Assembly: GCA_938023035.1 (NCBI GenBank)
Contig: CALIDI010000001.1
Coordinates: 17,986-81,985 of the forward strand
Direction: 5' to 3'
DNA from: an uncultured Leptolyngbyaceae cyanobacterium
Lineage (GTDB): Bacteria > Cyanobacteriota > Cyanobacteriia > Leptolyngbyales > Leptolyngbyaceae
Length of the DNA: 64,000 bases
The notes under the pieces were generated by a model. That model worked only from the letters and a program-made list of their open reading frames with translations. It did not search any database and was not told the DNA's origin. Below, in pieces: positions 1 to 9,137 of this stretch (the first letter of the stretch is position 1; each line of letters starts with the position of its first letter). The translations under genes and the position numbers were made by a program.

Positions 1-1316
1 TTGACATCATTCTTTCGACGACCCTGCAAGAACTACGGCAGGTACTACAAGTAAATCACTGCATCTTTGCTTGGTACCGTAGTGAGGCAACGACTCCTCA
101 CTGGGAAGTTACCGTTGAGGCTCGTGAGCCTGACGGCGACCCTATCAAGGGCTGTTACCCGATCACAACCATTGGTACGCTGGCTGAGGAGTTGATTAAT
201 CAGCAAATTGTCAAAATTAATAATGTGTCAACTGAAGCCGATTCTGGCTGGCGATCGCTGGCTCAGTCCTTTGGCTGGCAGGCCGTTTTAGTGGTTCCCT
301 TACAAATGCCATCGGGTACCATTGGTGTCATTGGGGCAATTCAATATACCGATACCCGCTTCTGGAGCGATAGTGAAACAACCCTGATGCAAGTCGTGAT
401 GGAGCAGTTGGCGATTGCACTCAATCAGGCAGAACTCTACAATCAAGCCCGCGCCAAGGCCCAAGAATTGGAAGCCACCCTGCGAGAATTGCAGCAGACT
501 CAAACGCAGATGCTCCAAAGTGAGAAAATGTCAAGTCTGGGGCAATTAGTGGCAGGAGTCGCCCATGAGATTAACAATCCCGTTAATTTTATTTATGGCA
601 ACCTCAACTATGCGAGTGACTACACCAACGATTTACTCCGCCTGATTCAGACCTACCAGCAATATTATCCTGAGCCTCATCCAGATGTTCAAGCTGAAAT
701 GGCTGCGATCGATTTCGATTTCTTACTGGATGATTTGCCAAAGCTGCTTGCTTCTATGCGCACAGGAGCTGAAAGAATCCAGAAGATTGTGTTGTCGCTG
801 CGCAACTTCTCTCGTATGGATGAAGCTGAGCAAAAAGCCGTGGATGTTCATGAAGGCATTGAAAGTACCCTGATGATCCTACAAAATCGAATTAAAGCTG
901 GGGTCAACAACAAGCCAGTGAATGTGATCAAAAATTTTGGCCATTTGCCCCCCATTGATTGCTATCCAGGACAAGTCAATCAGGTGTTTATGAACATTCT
1001 TTCAAACGCCCTCGACGCCCTGGAAGAAGCAGAAATCGCTGAACCAGAAATTCAGATTGAGACAAGTCATTGGGATGCTGACCATATCCGTATTCAAATC
1101 AGCGATAATGGTCCAGGCATTGCGAAAGCACAACAAGGCCGACTTTTTGACCCATTCTTTACAACAAAGCCTGTTGGCAAAGGAACGGGGCTAGGGTTAT
1201 CAATCAGCTATCAAATTATTGTTGAAAAACATGGCGGCAGCCTTGAATGCATTTCTGAGCTGGGCCAGGGCACCACATTTGTGATTGAAATTCCTATTCA
1301 AATTAGAGAAACATAA
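1..1316 (+). CDS. GAF-domain sensor histidine kinase, 5' end outside the window
   Basis: This is the C-terminal part of a two-component sensor kinase. The frame is open from the first bases of the window, so the true start lies upstream; about 437 residues are visible. Residues 1-145 read as a GAF domain (start DIILSTTLQELRQVL), followed by a coiled-coil linker and a HisKA H-box GVAHEINNP whose histidine, near visible residue 188, would be autophosphorylated. The ATP-binding part shows the N box (NILSNALDAL), the G1 box (DNGPGIA), the F box (FDPFFTTKPVG) and the G2 box (GTGLGLSI). The H-box and long helical hairpin resemble cyanobacterial hybrid or multi-sensor kinases. There is no receiver domain at the C terminus and no response regulator next to it, so the partner is unknown. 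The kinase call is secure; the signal cannot be inferred. Confidence 0.92.
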   Translation, partial: DIILSTTLQELRQVLQVNHCIFAWYRSEATTPHWEVTVEAREPDGDPIKGCYPITTIGTLAEELINQQIVKINNVSTEADSGWRSLAQSFGWQAVLVVPLQMPSGTIGVIGAIQYTDTRFWSDSETTLMQVVMEQLAIALNQAELYNQARAKAQELEATLRELQQTQTQMLQSEKMSSLGQLVAGVAHEINNPVNFIYGNLNYASDYTNDLLRLIQTYQQYYPEPHPDVQAEMAAIDFDFLLDDLPKLLASMRTGAERIQKIVLSLRNFSRMDEAEQKAVDVHEGIESTLMILQNRIKAGVNNKPVNVIKNFGHLPPIDCYPGQVNQVFMNILSNALDALEEAEIAEPEIQIETSHWDADHIRIQISDNGPGIAKAQQGRLFDPFFTTKPVGKGTGLGLSISYQIIVEKHGGSLECISELGQGTTFVIEIPIQIRET

Positions 1317-1336
1317 TTGATTGCTTAAAGCCTGGG

Positions 1337-1360
1337 GCTGATTGACGGATCAGCTTTTTT
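1337..1360 (+). terminator. Rho-independent terminator of the histidine kinase gene
   Basis: The stem GCTGAT / ATCAGC with a 6-base loop is followed directly by six T residues, about 20 bases after the kinase stop codon. It has the classic intrinsic-terminator shape on the plus strand. Confidence 0.75.
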
Positions 1361-1548
1361 CCCTCATCCTTAAATCTCTTCTCTCCTGTGAGGAGAAGGG
1401 CCTTAAACCACGGCTTGGGTCAAAGCTCCTCACCTGTTGAGGAATAAGACAACCCAGAATTATGGGGCCGGTGGAGCAGTCGTCTGGATCTCTGGTGCGA
1501 TACGCCTTGGCTAAAAGCCAACGATCAATTTTGATGGCAGGGCGATCG

Positions 1549-1584
1549 CGATCTACAACTTGTGATCGATCTACAACTTGTGAT
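1549..1584. repeat. Perfect 18-bp tandem duplication
   Basis: Two adjacent identical copies of an 18-bp unit (CGATCTACAACTTGTGAT) lie directly after a HIP1-like GCGATCGCG. The surrounding stretch between the kinase and the next small gene has no convincing gene and otherwise contains only T- and C-rich fragments resembling decayed interspersed repeats. Confidence 0.8.
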
Positions 1585-1706
1585 ATCGATCAGTGTCTGA
1601 TCAGACTCTACGCACCTCAGCGAGCGTGTTTTTGTCATCAGCGATCGCGGTATCGCCTCACTCCTCCAACTGATAACTATCAATCCTGGCGCTGTTTTCA
1701 CTCACC

Positions 1707-1994
1707 TTGCACTTTGTGGCAATCACCGATGATGAAAACAACAAAGTAATGGCTCTATGGCCACTTCAACAGGTGCTTATGCCTCCCTACTACTATCGCC
1801 ATCAAGTGATTCGCTGGAACCCTACCTCCAACCAGGCTGTGCGTTATTGTTTGCAAACCGTTGCCCTTTCACCCACGGGGGAACCCCTTCAGCAAGCCCA
1901 GTGGGACTTTACCAGCCTACGAGGATTACTCAACTTTCTCAGTAAGCACTTTCCCGATGTGGATGCGACCACCCTGCAATTTTACAGAGCTTAA
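1707..1994 (+). CDS. Small hypothetical protein (about 80-95 aa)
   Basis: I do not recognise this family. The protein has a soluble, tyrosine- and glutamine-rich sequence with PPYYYRHQVIRWNP and a C-terminal part (DFTSLRGLLNFLSKHFPD) that looks like a real folded domain rather than a shadow frame. The start is uncertain: TTG at the stated position and ATG at 1749 are both possible, and neither has a clear ribosome binding site. The preceding 400 bases are non-coding, so the gene may be N-terminally eroded. It converges on murG with about 40 bases between the stop codons. Confidence 0.45.
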   Translation: MHFVAITDDENNKVMALWPLQQVLMPPYYYRHQVIRWNPTSNQAVRYCLQTVALSPTGEPLQQAQWDFTSLRGLLNFLSKHFPDVDATTLQFYRA

Positions 1995-2033
1995 GGACTG
2001 ATCTGTGGACAACCTTCGCATTTCCCCACACTT

Positions 2034-3137
2034 TTACCTCCGACTGCCTGACGCTCGTTGGCTTGCTGCCAGGCACTCGCGTATGAGCTTTGCTACTCGT
2101 ACTGCACTATCAGGAACGGCAATCGCGGCTGTTTGAGCTGCCATTGCTTTTAGCTCTGCGGATCCGCCGTCCTTGAGTAAGGCTAAAACCTGTTCTGTCA
2201 ACCTTGCGGCGGTGAGTTGTTTTTGGGGCATCAGCAGCGCTGCCCCTGCCTCTGAGAAAACCCGGGCATTGACGGTTTGATGATCCTCCGCAGCAAAGGG
2301 ATAGGGAATCAGAATCGAGGGAGTTTGGGCGATCGCTAACTCGGTCAAAGTTCCAGCACCAGAACGCCCAATCACCAGATCAGCCCGCTTCAGTAAGCCT
2401 GCCATCTGGTCATAAAACGGGCGTGGAAAATAATGAGGATGTTGCAAGCTCTGACTGTCAGGGTCATTCTCACCAGTTTGATGCACAATCCAGATGCCTG
2501 CCTCTAACCAAGTCGGGGCACATTCGCGAATTAGCCGATTGACGGCAACTGCACCCTGGCTACCCCCCACTACAACGAGTAGGGGAACGTCAGCAGGAAG
2601 GGGCAAATCCGGTAACTCCGGACTGGCGGTGAGAAATTGCGATCGCACCGGTGTACCCACCCAAACGGTGTGAGCTTTTGGCAGAGAACGCTGGGCTACC
2701 TTAAACCCCAGAGCTACTACACTGCACCAACGGCTGAGAAAGCGAGTCACCTTTCCAGGTAAGGCGTTTGACTCATGCAGTAGCACCGGCAATCCCAGTA
2801 GGCGGGCCGCAATCACAGCCGGCGCGGCAATATAGCCCCCTGTCGTAAACACGCCCTGAAACTTCCCCTGACGTAGTAATTGGTAGGTCTGCCAGGTTGC
2901 TCCCAGTAACTTCAACGACACCCGCAGCACATCTAGCCCCTTTTTCTGGAAGCCCTCTACCCCAACTAGATGCAGCGGGTAGCAGGCCGGAACTAATTTG
3001 GTTTCTAAGCGGTCGGGTACGCCCAGCCATTCAATCTGATAGTCGGGCAACTCAGCCGCGACGGCGATCGCTGGAAACAAATGGCCGCCTGTACCACTGG
3101 CTGCGATTAAGAGTTTTGGTGGAGACGTGTCTGACAT
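2034..3137 (-). CDS. murG: UDP-GlcNAc:undecaprenyl-PP-MurNAc-pentapeptide GlcNAc transferase MurG
   Basis: MurG transfers N-acetylglucosamine from UDP-GlcNAc to lipid I, giving lipid II, on the cytoplasmic face of the membrane; it is the last intracellular step of peptidoglycan synthesis. The 367 residues match the usual family length. The N-terminal glycine-rich loop GTGGHLFPA (about residues 15-23) is the family signature for the acceptor side. The second Rossmann domain contains VVVGGSQGAVAVN, and the UDP-GlcNAc site includes IPYPFAAEDHQTVNA near residue 280, matching the known PxxxAxxxHQxxNA pattern. The start is the ATG giving MSDTSPPKLLI. It is not in a mur/fts cluster here, which is common in cyanobacteria. 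A divergent secreted-protein gene starts about 100 bases upstream. Confidence 0.96.
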   Translation of the reverse strand: MSDTSPPKLLIAASGTGGHLFPAIAVAAELPDYQIEWLGVPDRLETKLVPACYPLHLVGVEGFQKKGLDVLRVSLKLLGATWQTYQLLRQGKFQGVFTTGGYIAAPAVIAARLLGLPVLLHESNALPGKVTRFLSRWCSVVALGFKVAQRSLPKAHTVWVGTPVRSQFLTASPELPDLPLPADVPLLVVVGGSQGAVAVNRLIRECAPTWLEAGIWIVHQTGENDPDSQSLQHPHYFPRPFYDQMAGLLKRADLVIGRSGAGTLTELAIAQTPSILIPYPFAAEDHQTVNARVFSEAGAALLMPQKQLTAARLTEQVLALLKDGGSAELKAMAAQTAAIAVPDSAVRVAKLIRECLAASQRASGSRR

Positions 3138-3274
3138 CGGTTGTGGCGGAGTAGAATCTTATCACTCACAGTTATTTGACCAAGCCCAAAAGTTGCCCCG
3201 ATACCGTGCAATTGGCAATGTAGGAATATTAAACCGTGAGTTTTAAGATTACACCTTCAGCTTTAGGAATATCC

Positions 3275-4114
3275 ATGCAAAAGCCTCTGCGCCCCTGGTT
3301 TGCCTCTGCCTTTTCGCTTTCTGATTGTGCTCAGCTTCGATCAACCCGACGCTCTGCCTGGCTAGCTTTTGGGATTTTTTTGGCGATCGCAACGGCCCTT
3401 CTGCCACAGCGGGGGTGGGCTAATCCATCGGCAACGGCCCCACCCGCGCTAAAGGAGACTCTCGGTCAAATTGATGCGGCGGCCAGTAAGGCAGATGTAG
3501 CCGGAGTAATGAAGCACTATGGAGCGGCCTTTAGCCACTCCGACGGGCTGGATCGGAAAAGTTTAGAAGCGGCGTTATCCCGTCTATGGCAACGCTACCC
3601 TAACTTGCAATATCGTACAGAGTTAAAAGCCTGGCGAGCCGAAGGTAATGCGCTGGTGGCCGAGACGATTACCTATGTCACGGGTTCTCAGCAAGTGGGC
3701 GATCGCCAATATACGCTGACTTCTACCCTAGAATCGCGGCAACGCTTTGAGAACCAGCGGATTGTTCGTCAGGATATTTTGGCTGAGCAGAGCAAAGTCA
3801 CCTCTGGTAGCAACCCTCCGACCATTCGCCTAGTATTACCGGCTCGCGTAGCACCAGGCCAACAATTTAACTTTGATGCAATTGTGCAAGAACCTTTAGA
3901 AGATAACCTACTGCTGGGGGCGGCGGTCGAAGAACCGATTAAGCCAGACGGGTTTCTCACTCCGGCCAAGGTTGACCTGCGACCACTGAATGCCGGCGGC
4001 ATTTTCAAAGTAGGGCGTGCGCCACAGCGAGGCGAAAACCGCTGGCTCTCTGCGGTGATTGTGCGTCATGATGGCATTACTGTGATGACTCAACGCTTGA
4101 TTGTTGGTAATTAG
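3275..4114 (+). CDS. Secreted NTF2/SnoaL-like hypothetical protein
   Basis: An exported protein of unknown function. The ATG start (MQKPLRPWF) gives a long signal peptide with a hydrophobic stretch (AWLAFGIFLAIATALLP) and a plausible cleavage after GWANPSATA. A GTG 13 codons upstream is also possible. The mature part (about residues 60-160) has the alternating helix and strand pattern of a nuclear transport factor 2-like fold: a helix with VMKHYGAAFSHSDGLDRKSL, then strands with YRTELKAWRAEGNALVAETITYVTG. Such domains bind small molecules or act as scaffolds, so the fold does not give a function. The C-terminal 110 residues form a separate beta-rich segment (PPTIRLVLPARVAPGQQFNFDA). The NTF2 assignment is inference from pattern. 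Confidence 0.8.
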   Translation: MQKPLRPWFASAFSLSDCAQLRSTRRSAWLAFGIFLAIATALLPQRGWANPSATAPPALKETLGQIDAAASKADVAGVMKHYGAAFSHSDGLDRKSLEAALSRLWQRYPNLQYRTELKAWRAEGNALVAETITYVTGSQQVGDRQYTLTSTLESRQRFENQRIVRQDILAEQSKVTSGSNPPTIRLVLPARVAPGQQFNFDAIVQEPLEDNLLLGAAVEEPIKPDGFLTPAKVDLRPLNAGGIFKVGRAPQRGENRWLSAVIVRHDGITVMTQRLIVGN

Positions 4115-4176
4115 CTTCGTAGTAGAGAGTCTTTGCGCTGACTGTGGTTCCAGTGCTGGCGATCGCGACGATGGTC

Positions 4177-4283
4177 GCCTGTCACTTTGCCCTCACCCTT
4201 GCCCTTACCCAATTTAGGAGAGGCTCCCTTTCCCCAGTTTGGGAGCAGGGGCCGGGGGATGAGGGCCTACAGAGGTGACATGC
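4177..4283. repeat. Family 1 miniature inverted-repeat element, copy A (degenerate left end)
   Basis: The right end GAGGGCCTACAGAGGTGACA followed by TGC matches the right ends of three other copies in this window. The left end CCTGTCACTTTGCCCTC is a degraded inverse of it. The interior holds the T/C-rich and GGGAG-containing core typical of the family. It lies between the secreted-protein gene and the decayed gene that follows. Confidence 0.7.
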
Positions 4284-4362
4284 TCTCGCGACAGTTACCT
4301 GAAAGCGACCCAGAGTTCTGGTGCGATCGTTGCCAAGATCAATCCATTCGCCCTTAGGAACT

Positions 4363-4933
4363 TTATTGTGCTCGATACCTCACCAATAGGGCGTTTAATG
4401 ACTGCTTCAACTCTTCTGTTTTTGCAAAGATATGATTTTCAAACTCTTGTGGCCATTGAACTTGTTCAATCTGTTTAATAGTGTCAGGCAGGTAGGGATG
4501 CTCGGGGCGCGTGCAATACATGCCCCAGATCGTGGATGAGGTCATAAATTGGATGTATTCTGGCGGAAATTCACCCCCATCCATCAGGTGCGCCTTGGTT
4601 TTAAGAATCGTTGTAATTTCATCATTCTGCTGTTTGAAGAGGGCAATGATATCCTGATTGACTTCGGTTAATTTTCCCTGTATCTACAGTGGATAGATTT
4701 CAGAATTTAACTTTATAGATTTCAGAATTTAACTTTAAGGATGCATAAATCGGCCCATAAAATTCCTCAATTTGACGTTTTCTAAACTCAAGATCCGTCT
4801 CGGTTAAGAGGGTTTCTCGATGCAGCGCTTTTTGTAATCCAGTTTCGATAGCCTTCTCTGCTGAAAACTTGAGAAATGTCCCAGCACCTAGGGCACTGGC
4901 TAGGAAAACTCCAAGGATTTGGATCAGATCCAT
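4363..4933 (-). pseudogene. Decayed cyanobacterial hypothetical gene (22-bp duplication and nonsense codon)
   Basis: Two minus-strand fragments are pieces of one gene. The N-terminal piece (ATG at 4933) begins MDLIQILGVFLASALGAG, a membrane segment, and continues through EFYGPIYASLKLNSEIY. The C-terminal piece carries GGEFPPEYIQFMTSSTIWGM and ends YRAQ. Between them a 22-bp unit is tandemly duplicated (4693-4714 and 4715-4736), which shifts the frame and stops translation. Removing one unit restores a frame reading LTEVNQDIIALFKQQNDE, interrupted by a single TAG that is most simply a former TGG (tryptophan) codon. The restored protein would be about 182 residues. From memory, intact membrane-anchored proteins with this layout occur in other cyanobacteria; their function is unknown. 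Confidence 0.85.
4693..4736. repeat. 22-bp tandem duplication inside the decayed gene
   Basis: Two perfect adjacent copies of a 22-bp unit starting ATAGATTTCAGAATT. Because 22 is not a multiple of three, the duplication is the frameshifting lesion of the host gene. Confidence 0.9.
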
Positions 4934-5221
4934 GCAATCAAACCTCCATTTGTTGTTTTAGTCCGGTATGCCGTTGACTCAGGGTAAGCTGAGCAAGCGG
5001 AGAGTATAGGCACTGCATGGTTTGGTTGAGCCGGAAGGCAGTTCGCAGAGCGCCAAGAAATGTCTCCTGTGTCCGCAGGGAGAATTTTTCAACCAGGAAT
5101 TCTGACCCTGCCCTCCGTCTTTACTAAGCTAAGGGGGAGCTTTATCGCTGCGGCTTGTTGGCCTAGGACGGTCGGTAAAGCTGCTGAAGGCTGCCCTAGG
5201 CAAAAAGGTAAGGGTACCCAG
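4934..5221. other. Gene-free stretch upstream of the decayed gene
   Basis: About 290 bases hold the likely former promoter of the decayed gene. No coding sequence, RNA gene or repeat from the families described here is evident. Confidence 0.5.
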
Positions 5222-5246
5222 AAAAACCAGCCCTTTGACAGGGCTG
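5222..5246 (-). terminator. Rho-independent terminator of the guanylyltransferase gene
   Basis: On the minus strand the stem CAGCCCT / AGGGCTG with a 5-base loop is followed by GGTTTTTC, about 65 bases beyond the stop codon of the large sugar-nucleotide gene. Confidence 0.75.
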
Positions 5247-5308
5247 ATCGCTTGGAAAATCAGAGAGTAACCCGCTTAGGAATCGCCTATCCTGCGACAC
5301 CATGGCTC

Positions 5309-7849
5309 TTAAGCAAACTGATTGGCTAACTGCTGCTCAGTGATTTCTTCCTGATCCACAAACTCTTGTACACGGATGCGATATTCCCGCAAGGTATCGT
5401 CTACCCAGACGCGATCGCTACTGTTCGCAAAAATATGGACGAGGGGTTCTCCCGCATCCGGTAAAATTAGCACCCAGCTATCCCTCGGATAGTTAAAAAT
5501 CTTAACCCCATCAATCAACTCCAGGCGCTCAACGGGGTGCGTTTCCACCAGATAGCGCATCAGTGCCCCCTTCGCGGCCCAGGGACACCGAACCGTATAG
5601 GACTTGTGGCAGACCCTGGGCAGATCAGTGCGAATCTGACCCAGCGATCGCTCCTGAATTGTGAGTAACTCAATCAGTTTGGCAATGCAAAACATCGCAT
5701 CAAAACCAGGATGAAACTGGGGAAAGATAAAGCCCATTTCGGCACTGCCCCCCAGCACCACGTTGGGGTTTGTCTGACAGGCTTCCATCAAAGCGGTCGG
5801 GTTTGCCTTTGTGCGAATGACGCGCCCATCGTGGCGGCAGGCAATTTGTTCAATCGCACTAGAGACATGCACAGGCACTACCACAATTCCCCGGGGTTGG
5901 TGGGTCAAAATCATGTCAGCCACCAGAGCTGTCAGAGCTTCTCCCCGAATTGGGCTACCCGCATCATCAACTAAGATCATTTGCTCGCCGTGGGCTGAGA
6001 CCTGCACACCGAAGTTGGCCTTGAGCGCTTCAACAACCTGTCCCAGTTGATTTAGCAAGCCCTCGCGATCGCTCTGAGTCAGGGTTTTCTGGCTTAGACT
6101 GGCATTGAGCACCACAGCATCACAGCCAAACTTGCCCAGCAATAGGGGTAACACTGCCCCTGAAACTGCATAGGCATAATCGATCACAACCTTGGCATTA
6201 CCATGGCGAATCGCCTCAATGTTCAGATGTTGCTCAAACCCTTTACTGTAGATGTCTAAAGACTGACTGGAGAGGGCAACGTTACCAATTTCGTTGATTT
6301 GGGCGCGGCGAAAGTCTTCCTTAAAAAAAGCTCCCTCAATCTTTTTTTCGCGTGCTTTTGAGAGGTTAATGCCCTTCGGATCAAAGAATTCAATCAGCAG
6401 ATGGTCAAAGCGTTCGGGGTGCACCCGTACATGAATTCCACCCGCCACACCCAGCGTGGGGATGACGGATCGAGCCATGGGGATAGCCGTGGCCTCTAAA
6501 TTCTGAACGTTGACCCCTACTGACATCAGGCCAGCGATCAGCGATCGCGACACCATCCGCGAAATGTTGCGTTGATCACGAGAAACCGTCACACTGGCTC
6601 CTGGCTTTAGGGTCGAGCCATAGGCCGCCCCCAACTTTACCGCAAACTCGGGGGTGATATCTACATTCGCCAGCCCCGACACCCCCCGTTGCCCAAACAG
6701 GTTGCGGTGAGCAGCATGGCCCCAGATCAAGTTAATATTCAGCGTGGCTCCCGACTCAACTCGCTTGCTGGGCCAGATCCTAACCCCAGGGCTAACCTGG
6801 GCCTCTTCACCAATGGTTGAAAGTGGGCCAACAATTGCCCCCTCCATCACATGGGCGCGGCGGTCAATCCGTGCGCCGCGGGCAACAACGCAGGCAATCA
6901 TATTGGCTTCTTCCCCGATGATGGCTCCATTCCAAAGAATAGGGCGCTTCAACTCGGCATCGTTGCCAATGGTAACGTTATCCCCAATCACAGTGCCGCT
7001 GTCTATCTGCACCCGCGCCCCAATCCGGCAGTTACTACCAATTAGGCTAGGGGCCTCAATTCGAGCTGTTTGATCCACATAAGTGTTTTGTCCAATCCAG
7101 ATACCTGGCGATCGCTCCTCATAGGGAAAGCGCAACTTTACTCGATGCTGTAAAGCCGCATACTGGGCCTCACGATAGGCATCTAAATGGCCGACATCGC
7201 ACCAGTAGCCCTCTGCAATATAACCGTAGATTGGTTCATCCATCTCCAACAACCGAGGGAATAAATCCTTAGAAAAATCTGACTCAACATTAGCCGGCAG
7301 GTAATCTAGAACCTCTGGTTCTAAGACATAAATTCCCGTATTGACCGTATCTGAAAAGATTTCACTGCTGGAGGGTTTTTCTAAAAAGCGATTGATGCGC
7401 CCCTGTTGATCCGTAATCACAACACCAAATTCAGCTGGGTTGGGCACCCGAGTCAAGATAAGCGTTGCTTTTGACCGCTTCTCATGGTGAAAACGAATCG
7501 CTGCCGTCAGATCAAAATCAGTGATGCTATCGCCGCTAATCACTAGAAAGGTAGAATCGAGCAAATCTTCAATATTTTTGACACAGCCTGCTGTTCCCAA
7601 AGGCTGATCCTCCTCAACGGCATAGGTCATTTGGATCCCAAAGTCACTACCATCTTGAAAGTAATCGCGCAGAATATCGGGCAGGTAATGAAGCGTCGCA
7701 ATGACCTCAGTGATCTGATGGCGCTTTAGCAAGTTAATGATGTGCTCGGCAATGGGGCGATTCAATACTGGCACCATCGGCTTAGGCAAATCGCAGGTGA
7801 GGGGACGTAACCTTGTACCCGACCCACCTGCCATTAGAACCGCTCGCAT
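5309..7849 (-). CDS. Mannose-1-phosphate guanylyltransferase fused to a degenerate phosphomannomutase domain
   Basis: A three-part cyanobacterial fusion of about 845 residues. Residues 1-235 form a nucleotidyltransferase with the signature MAGGSGTRLRPLT and PKPMVPVLNRP, predicted to make GDP-mannose or a related NDP-sugar. Residues 250-385 form a left-handed beta-helix (repeats such as IGSNCRIGARVQI). Residues 390-845 match a phosphomannomutase-type domain. The catalytic phosphoserine loop TASHNP is absent; the corresponding region reads GGIHVRVHPERFDHLL. The metal-binding DGDxDR loop reads LVDDAGSPI. I therefore infer a regulatory or binding role for that domain. The start is set at MRAVLMAGG, because AGGAGG lies six bases upstream; an upstream in-frame start would add 18 residues outside the family alignment. 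The gene has its own terminator and no operon partners. Confidence 0.9.
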   Translation of the reverse strand: MRAVLMAGGSGTRLRPLTCDLPKPMVPVLNRPIAEHIINLLKRHQITEVIATLHYLPDILRDYFQDGSDFGIQMTYAVEEDQPLGTAGCVKNIEDLLDSTFLVISGDSITDFDLTAAIRFHHEKRSKATLILTRVPNPAEFGVVITDQQGRINRFLEKPSSSEIFSDTVNTGIYVLEPEVLDYLPANVESDFSKDLFPRLLEMDEPIYGYIAEGYWCDVGHLDAYREAQYAALQHRVKLRFPYEERSPGIWIGQNTYVDQTARIEAPSLIGSNCRIGARVQIDSGTVIGDNVTIGNDAELKRPILWNGAIIGEEANMIACVVARGARIDRRAHVMEGAIVGPLSTIGEEAQVSPGVRIWPSKRVESGATLNINLIWGHAAHRNLFGQRGVSGLANVDITPEFAVKLGAAYGSTLKPGASVTVSRDQRNISRMVSRSLIAGLMSVGVNVQNLEATAIPMARSVIPTLGVAGGIHVRVHPERFDHLLIEFFDPKGINLSKAREKKIEGAFFKEDFRRAQINEIGNVALSSQSLDIYSKGFEQHLNIEAIRHGNAKVVIDYAYAVSGAVLPLLLGKFGCDAVVLNASLSQKTLTQSDREGLLNQLGQVVEALKANFGVQVSAHGEQMILVDDAGSPIRGEALTALVADMILTHQPRGIVVVPVHVSSAIEQIACRHDGRVIRTKANPTALMEACQTNPNVVLGGSAEMGFIFPQFHPGFDAMFCIAKLIELLTIQERSLGQIRTDLPRVCHKSYTVRCPWAAKGALMRYLVETHPVERLELIDGVKIFNYPRDSWVLILPDAGEPLVHIFANSSDRVWVDDTLREYRIRVQEFVDQEEITEQQLANQFA

Positions 7850-8741
7850 ATTCCCTCCTGGGTATTCAAAAGCCATCTGCAAAAATTGTGATTCATGATT
7901 CAAGGATCGCTAGTCAGCTCTTGGAGACGATCAGGCCGTTTCTGGCCAACCCGCTTGCCAGCAGCAAAATTCAGAGCCTGACACCAGCAAGAATATTGAG
8001 TTTGTCGGGCAACGGGTGATTTTTCGCCAGGTTGGCTTGGTGTTGCATCAGGGCGATGACGTGACTTCTCCCCAGTTGCTCCCTGGGGCTGCCTCAAAAT
8101 CGCACAAAGCTCGCTGAGTTATGGATGAGACGGCTTAGACCGATTTTAGTTAAGCTGTGTCTAAAAGAAGCGATTCGACAGTCCTTTATTCAAAACGTGG
8201 ATCAATTCACTCAATCGTTAGAATTTTCTAGCAATCGCGTTGGGGTTGGTTGCCTGCTGACTACGTCACTGAAGGAATTGAAGACGAGTGTGAAGCTTTA
8301 GCAAGCTTCCTGCTCCAACCCGCATGAACAGCATGCAGGAAATTGACAAAACCCGGTCATTGCCTCAGTAATGTTTTCACCCTTAATGCTGTCCGATTCA
8401 ATCGAAGCGGCGTTATCCTTCCAACACAAGAGTCAGATAGCGCTCAAGCGGCATAAACGATATCCTGATCTTGATCAGAGGTTTTGTTTAGGGAAAGCCC
8501 CGATTCAATCTGAACCTGGTAAAGCAGCAGTCTTGAGCCCAGCACGATAGGATAGAACTGTGTTAAGGCTACTGCGATTTTGTGGATGGAGCGGTTTGCT
8601 ATCGAACACTTATGTACTCACTTGTATTACACTTTGTGTCACCCGTTGGGGGATAGATGCGTCTCCTTTTTGTTTGGGGATGGATATGTCTCCTTTTAGT
8701 TTTAGCTTAGCGTCAACGATTGAGACATTTTGAGGAGATCT
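7850..8741. other. Gene-free stretch of about 0.9 kb
   Basis: It holds the promoter region of the guanylyltransferase gene on the left and of the small membrane protein on the right. The short open frames have no coding character or ribosome site. No repeat family or RNA gene was recognised. Confidence 0.5.
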
Positions 8742-8918
8742 ATGGAACTAGTTGGAATTATTCTGGGGGCTATCTATATCACTGGCATCTGGAAGTTTTT
8801 GAGTGGGTTTAAGCGGACGAATTTCACCCAAAATAAAATCATTCTTGGTCTACTGTGGCCAGTACTGTTAGTGAATCGTTCCTACCGGCAGAATTTTACA
8901 AAGGCTCTTAAAGGTTAA
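8742..8918 (+). CDS. Small conserved membrane protein (58 aa)
   Basis: The product (MELVGIILGAIYITGIWKF) has one hydrophobic N-terminal segment, a basic middle (FKRTNFTQNK) and a second apolar stretch (IILGLLWPVLLV) before a basic tail. The start is set at the ATG preceded by GAGGAG, a strong ribosome site; the longer frame adds four residues with no such site. I recognise the general type as a small cyanobacterial membrane protein, but no function is known to me. It stands alone, with more than 200 bases to the next gene. Confidence 0.75.
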   Translation: MELVGIILGAIYITGIWKFLSGFKRTNFTQNKIILGLLWPVLLVNRSYRQNFTKALKG

Positions 8919-9137
8919 GAACCGTTGCAAAGTTTAGGAGGTTGAGCGATCGCCCCCTGTTTCTGTTGCTAAAATTTGGCTTCTGCTGTTCATACTACCT
9001 AGGTTAGCTGGGTTCAGTCGTAACGGCGCCCCTTGCTGTTTCTTTACAAGAGAGCGGCAAATGCGAAAGCAGAGCAGAGCTTGCCCTAGTTTGAGGCTAG
9101 GCTCTTTGGATAATGTCTAAGGCTTCCAATCTAACGA

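Noticed and set aside
1462..1749. 95-codon plus-strand frame upstream of the small hypothetical gene
   Set aside because: Composition is biased by the tandem duplication and HIP1 sites, there is no ribosome site, and the sequence looks like no folded protein.
5060..5329. 89-codon plus-strand frame next to the terminator of the guanylyltransferase gene
   Set aside because: It runs through the terminator and the convergent gene end, and its sequence has no coding character.
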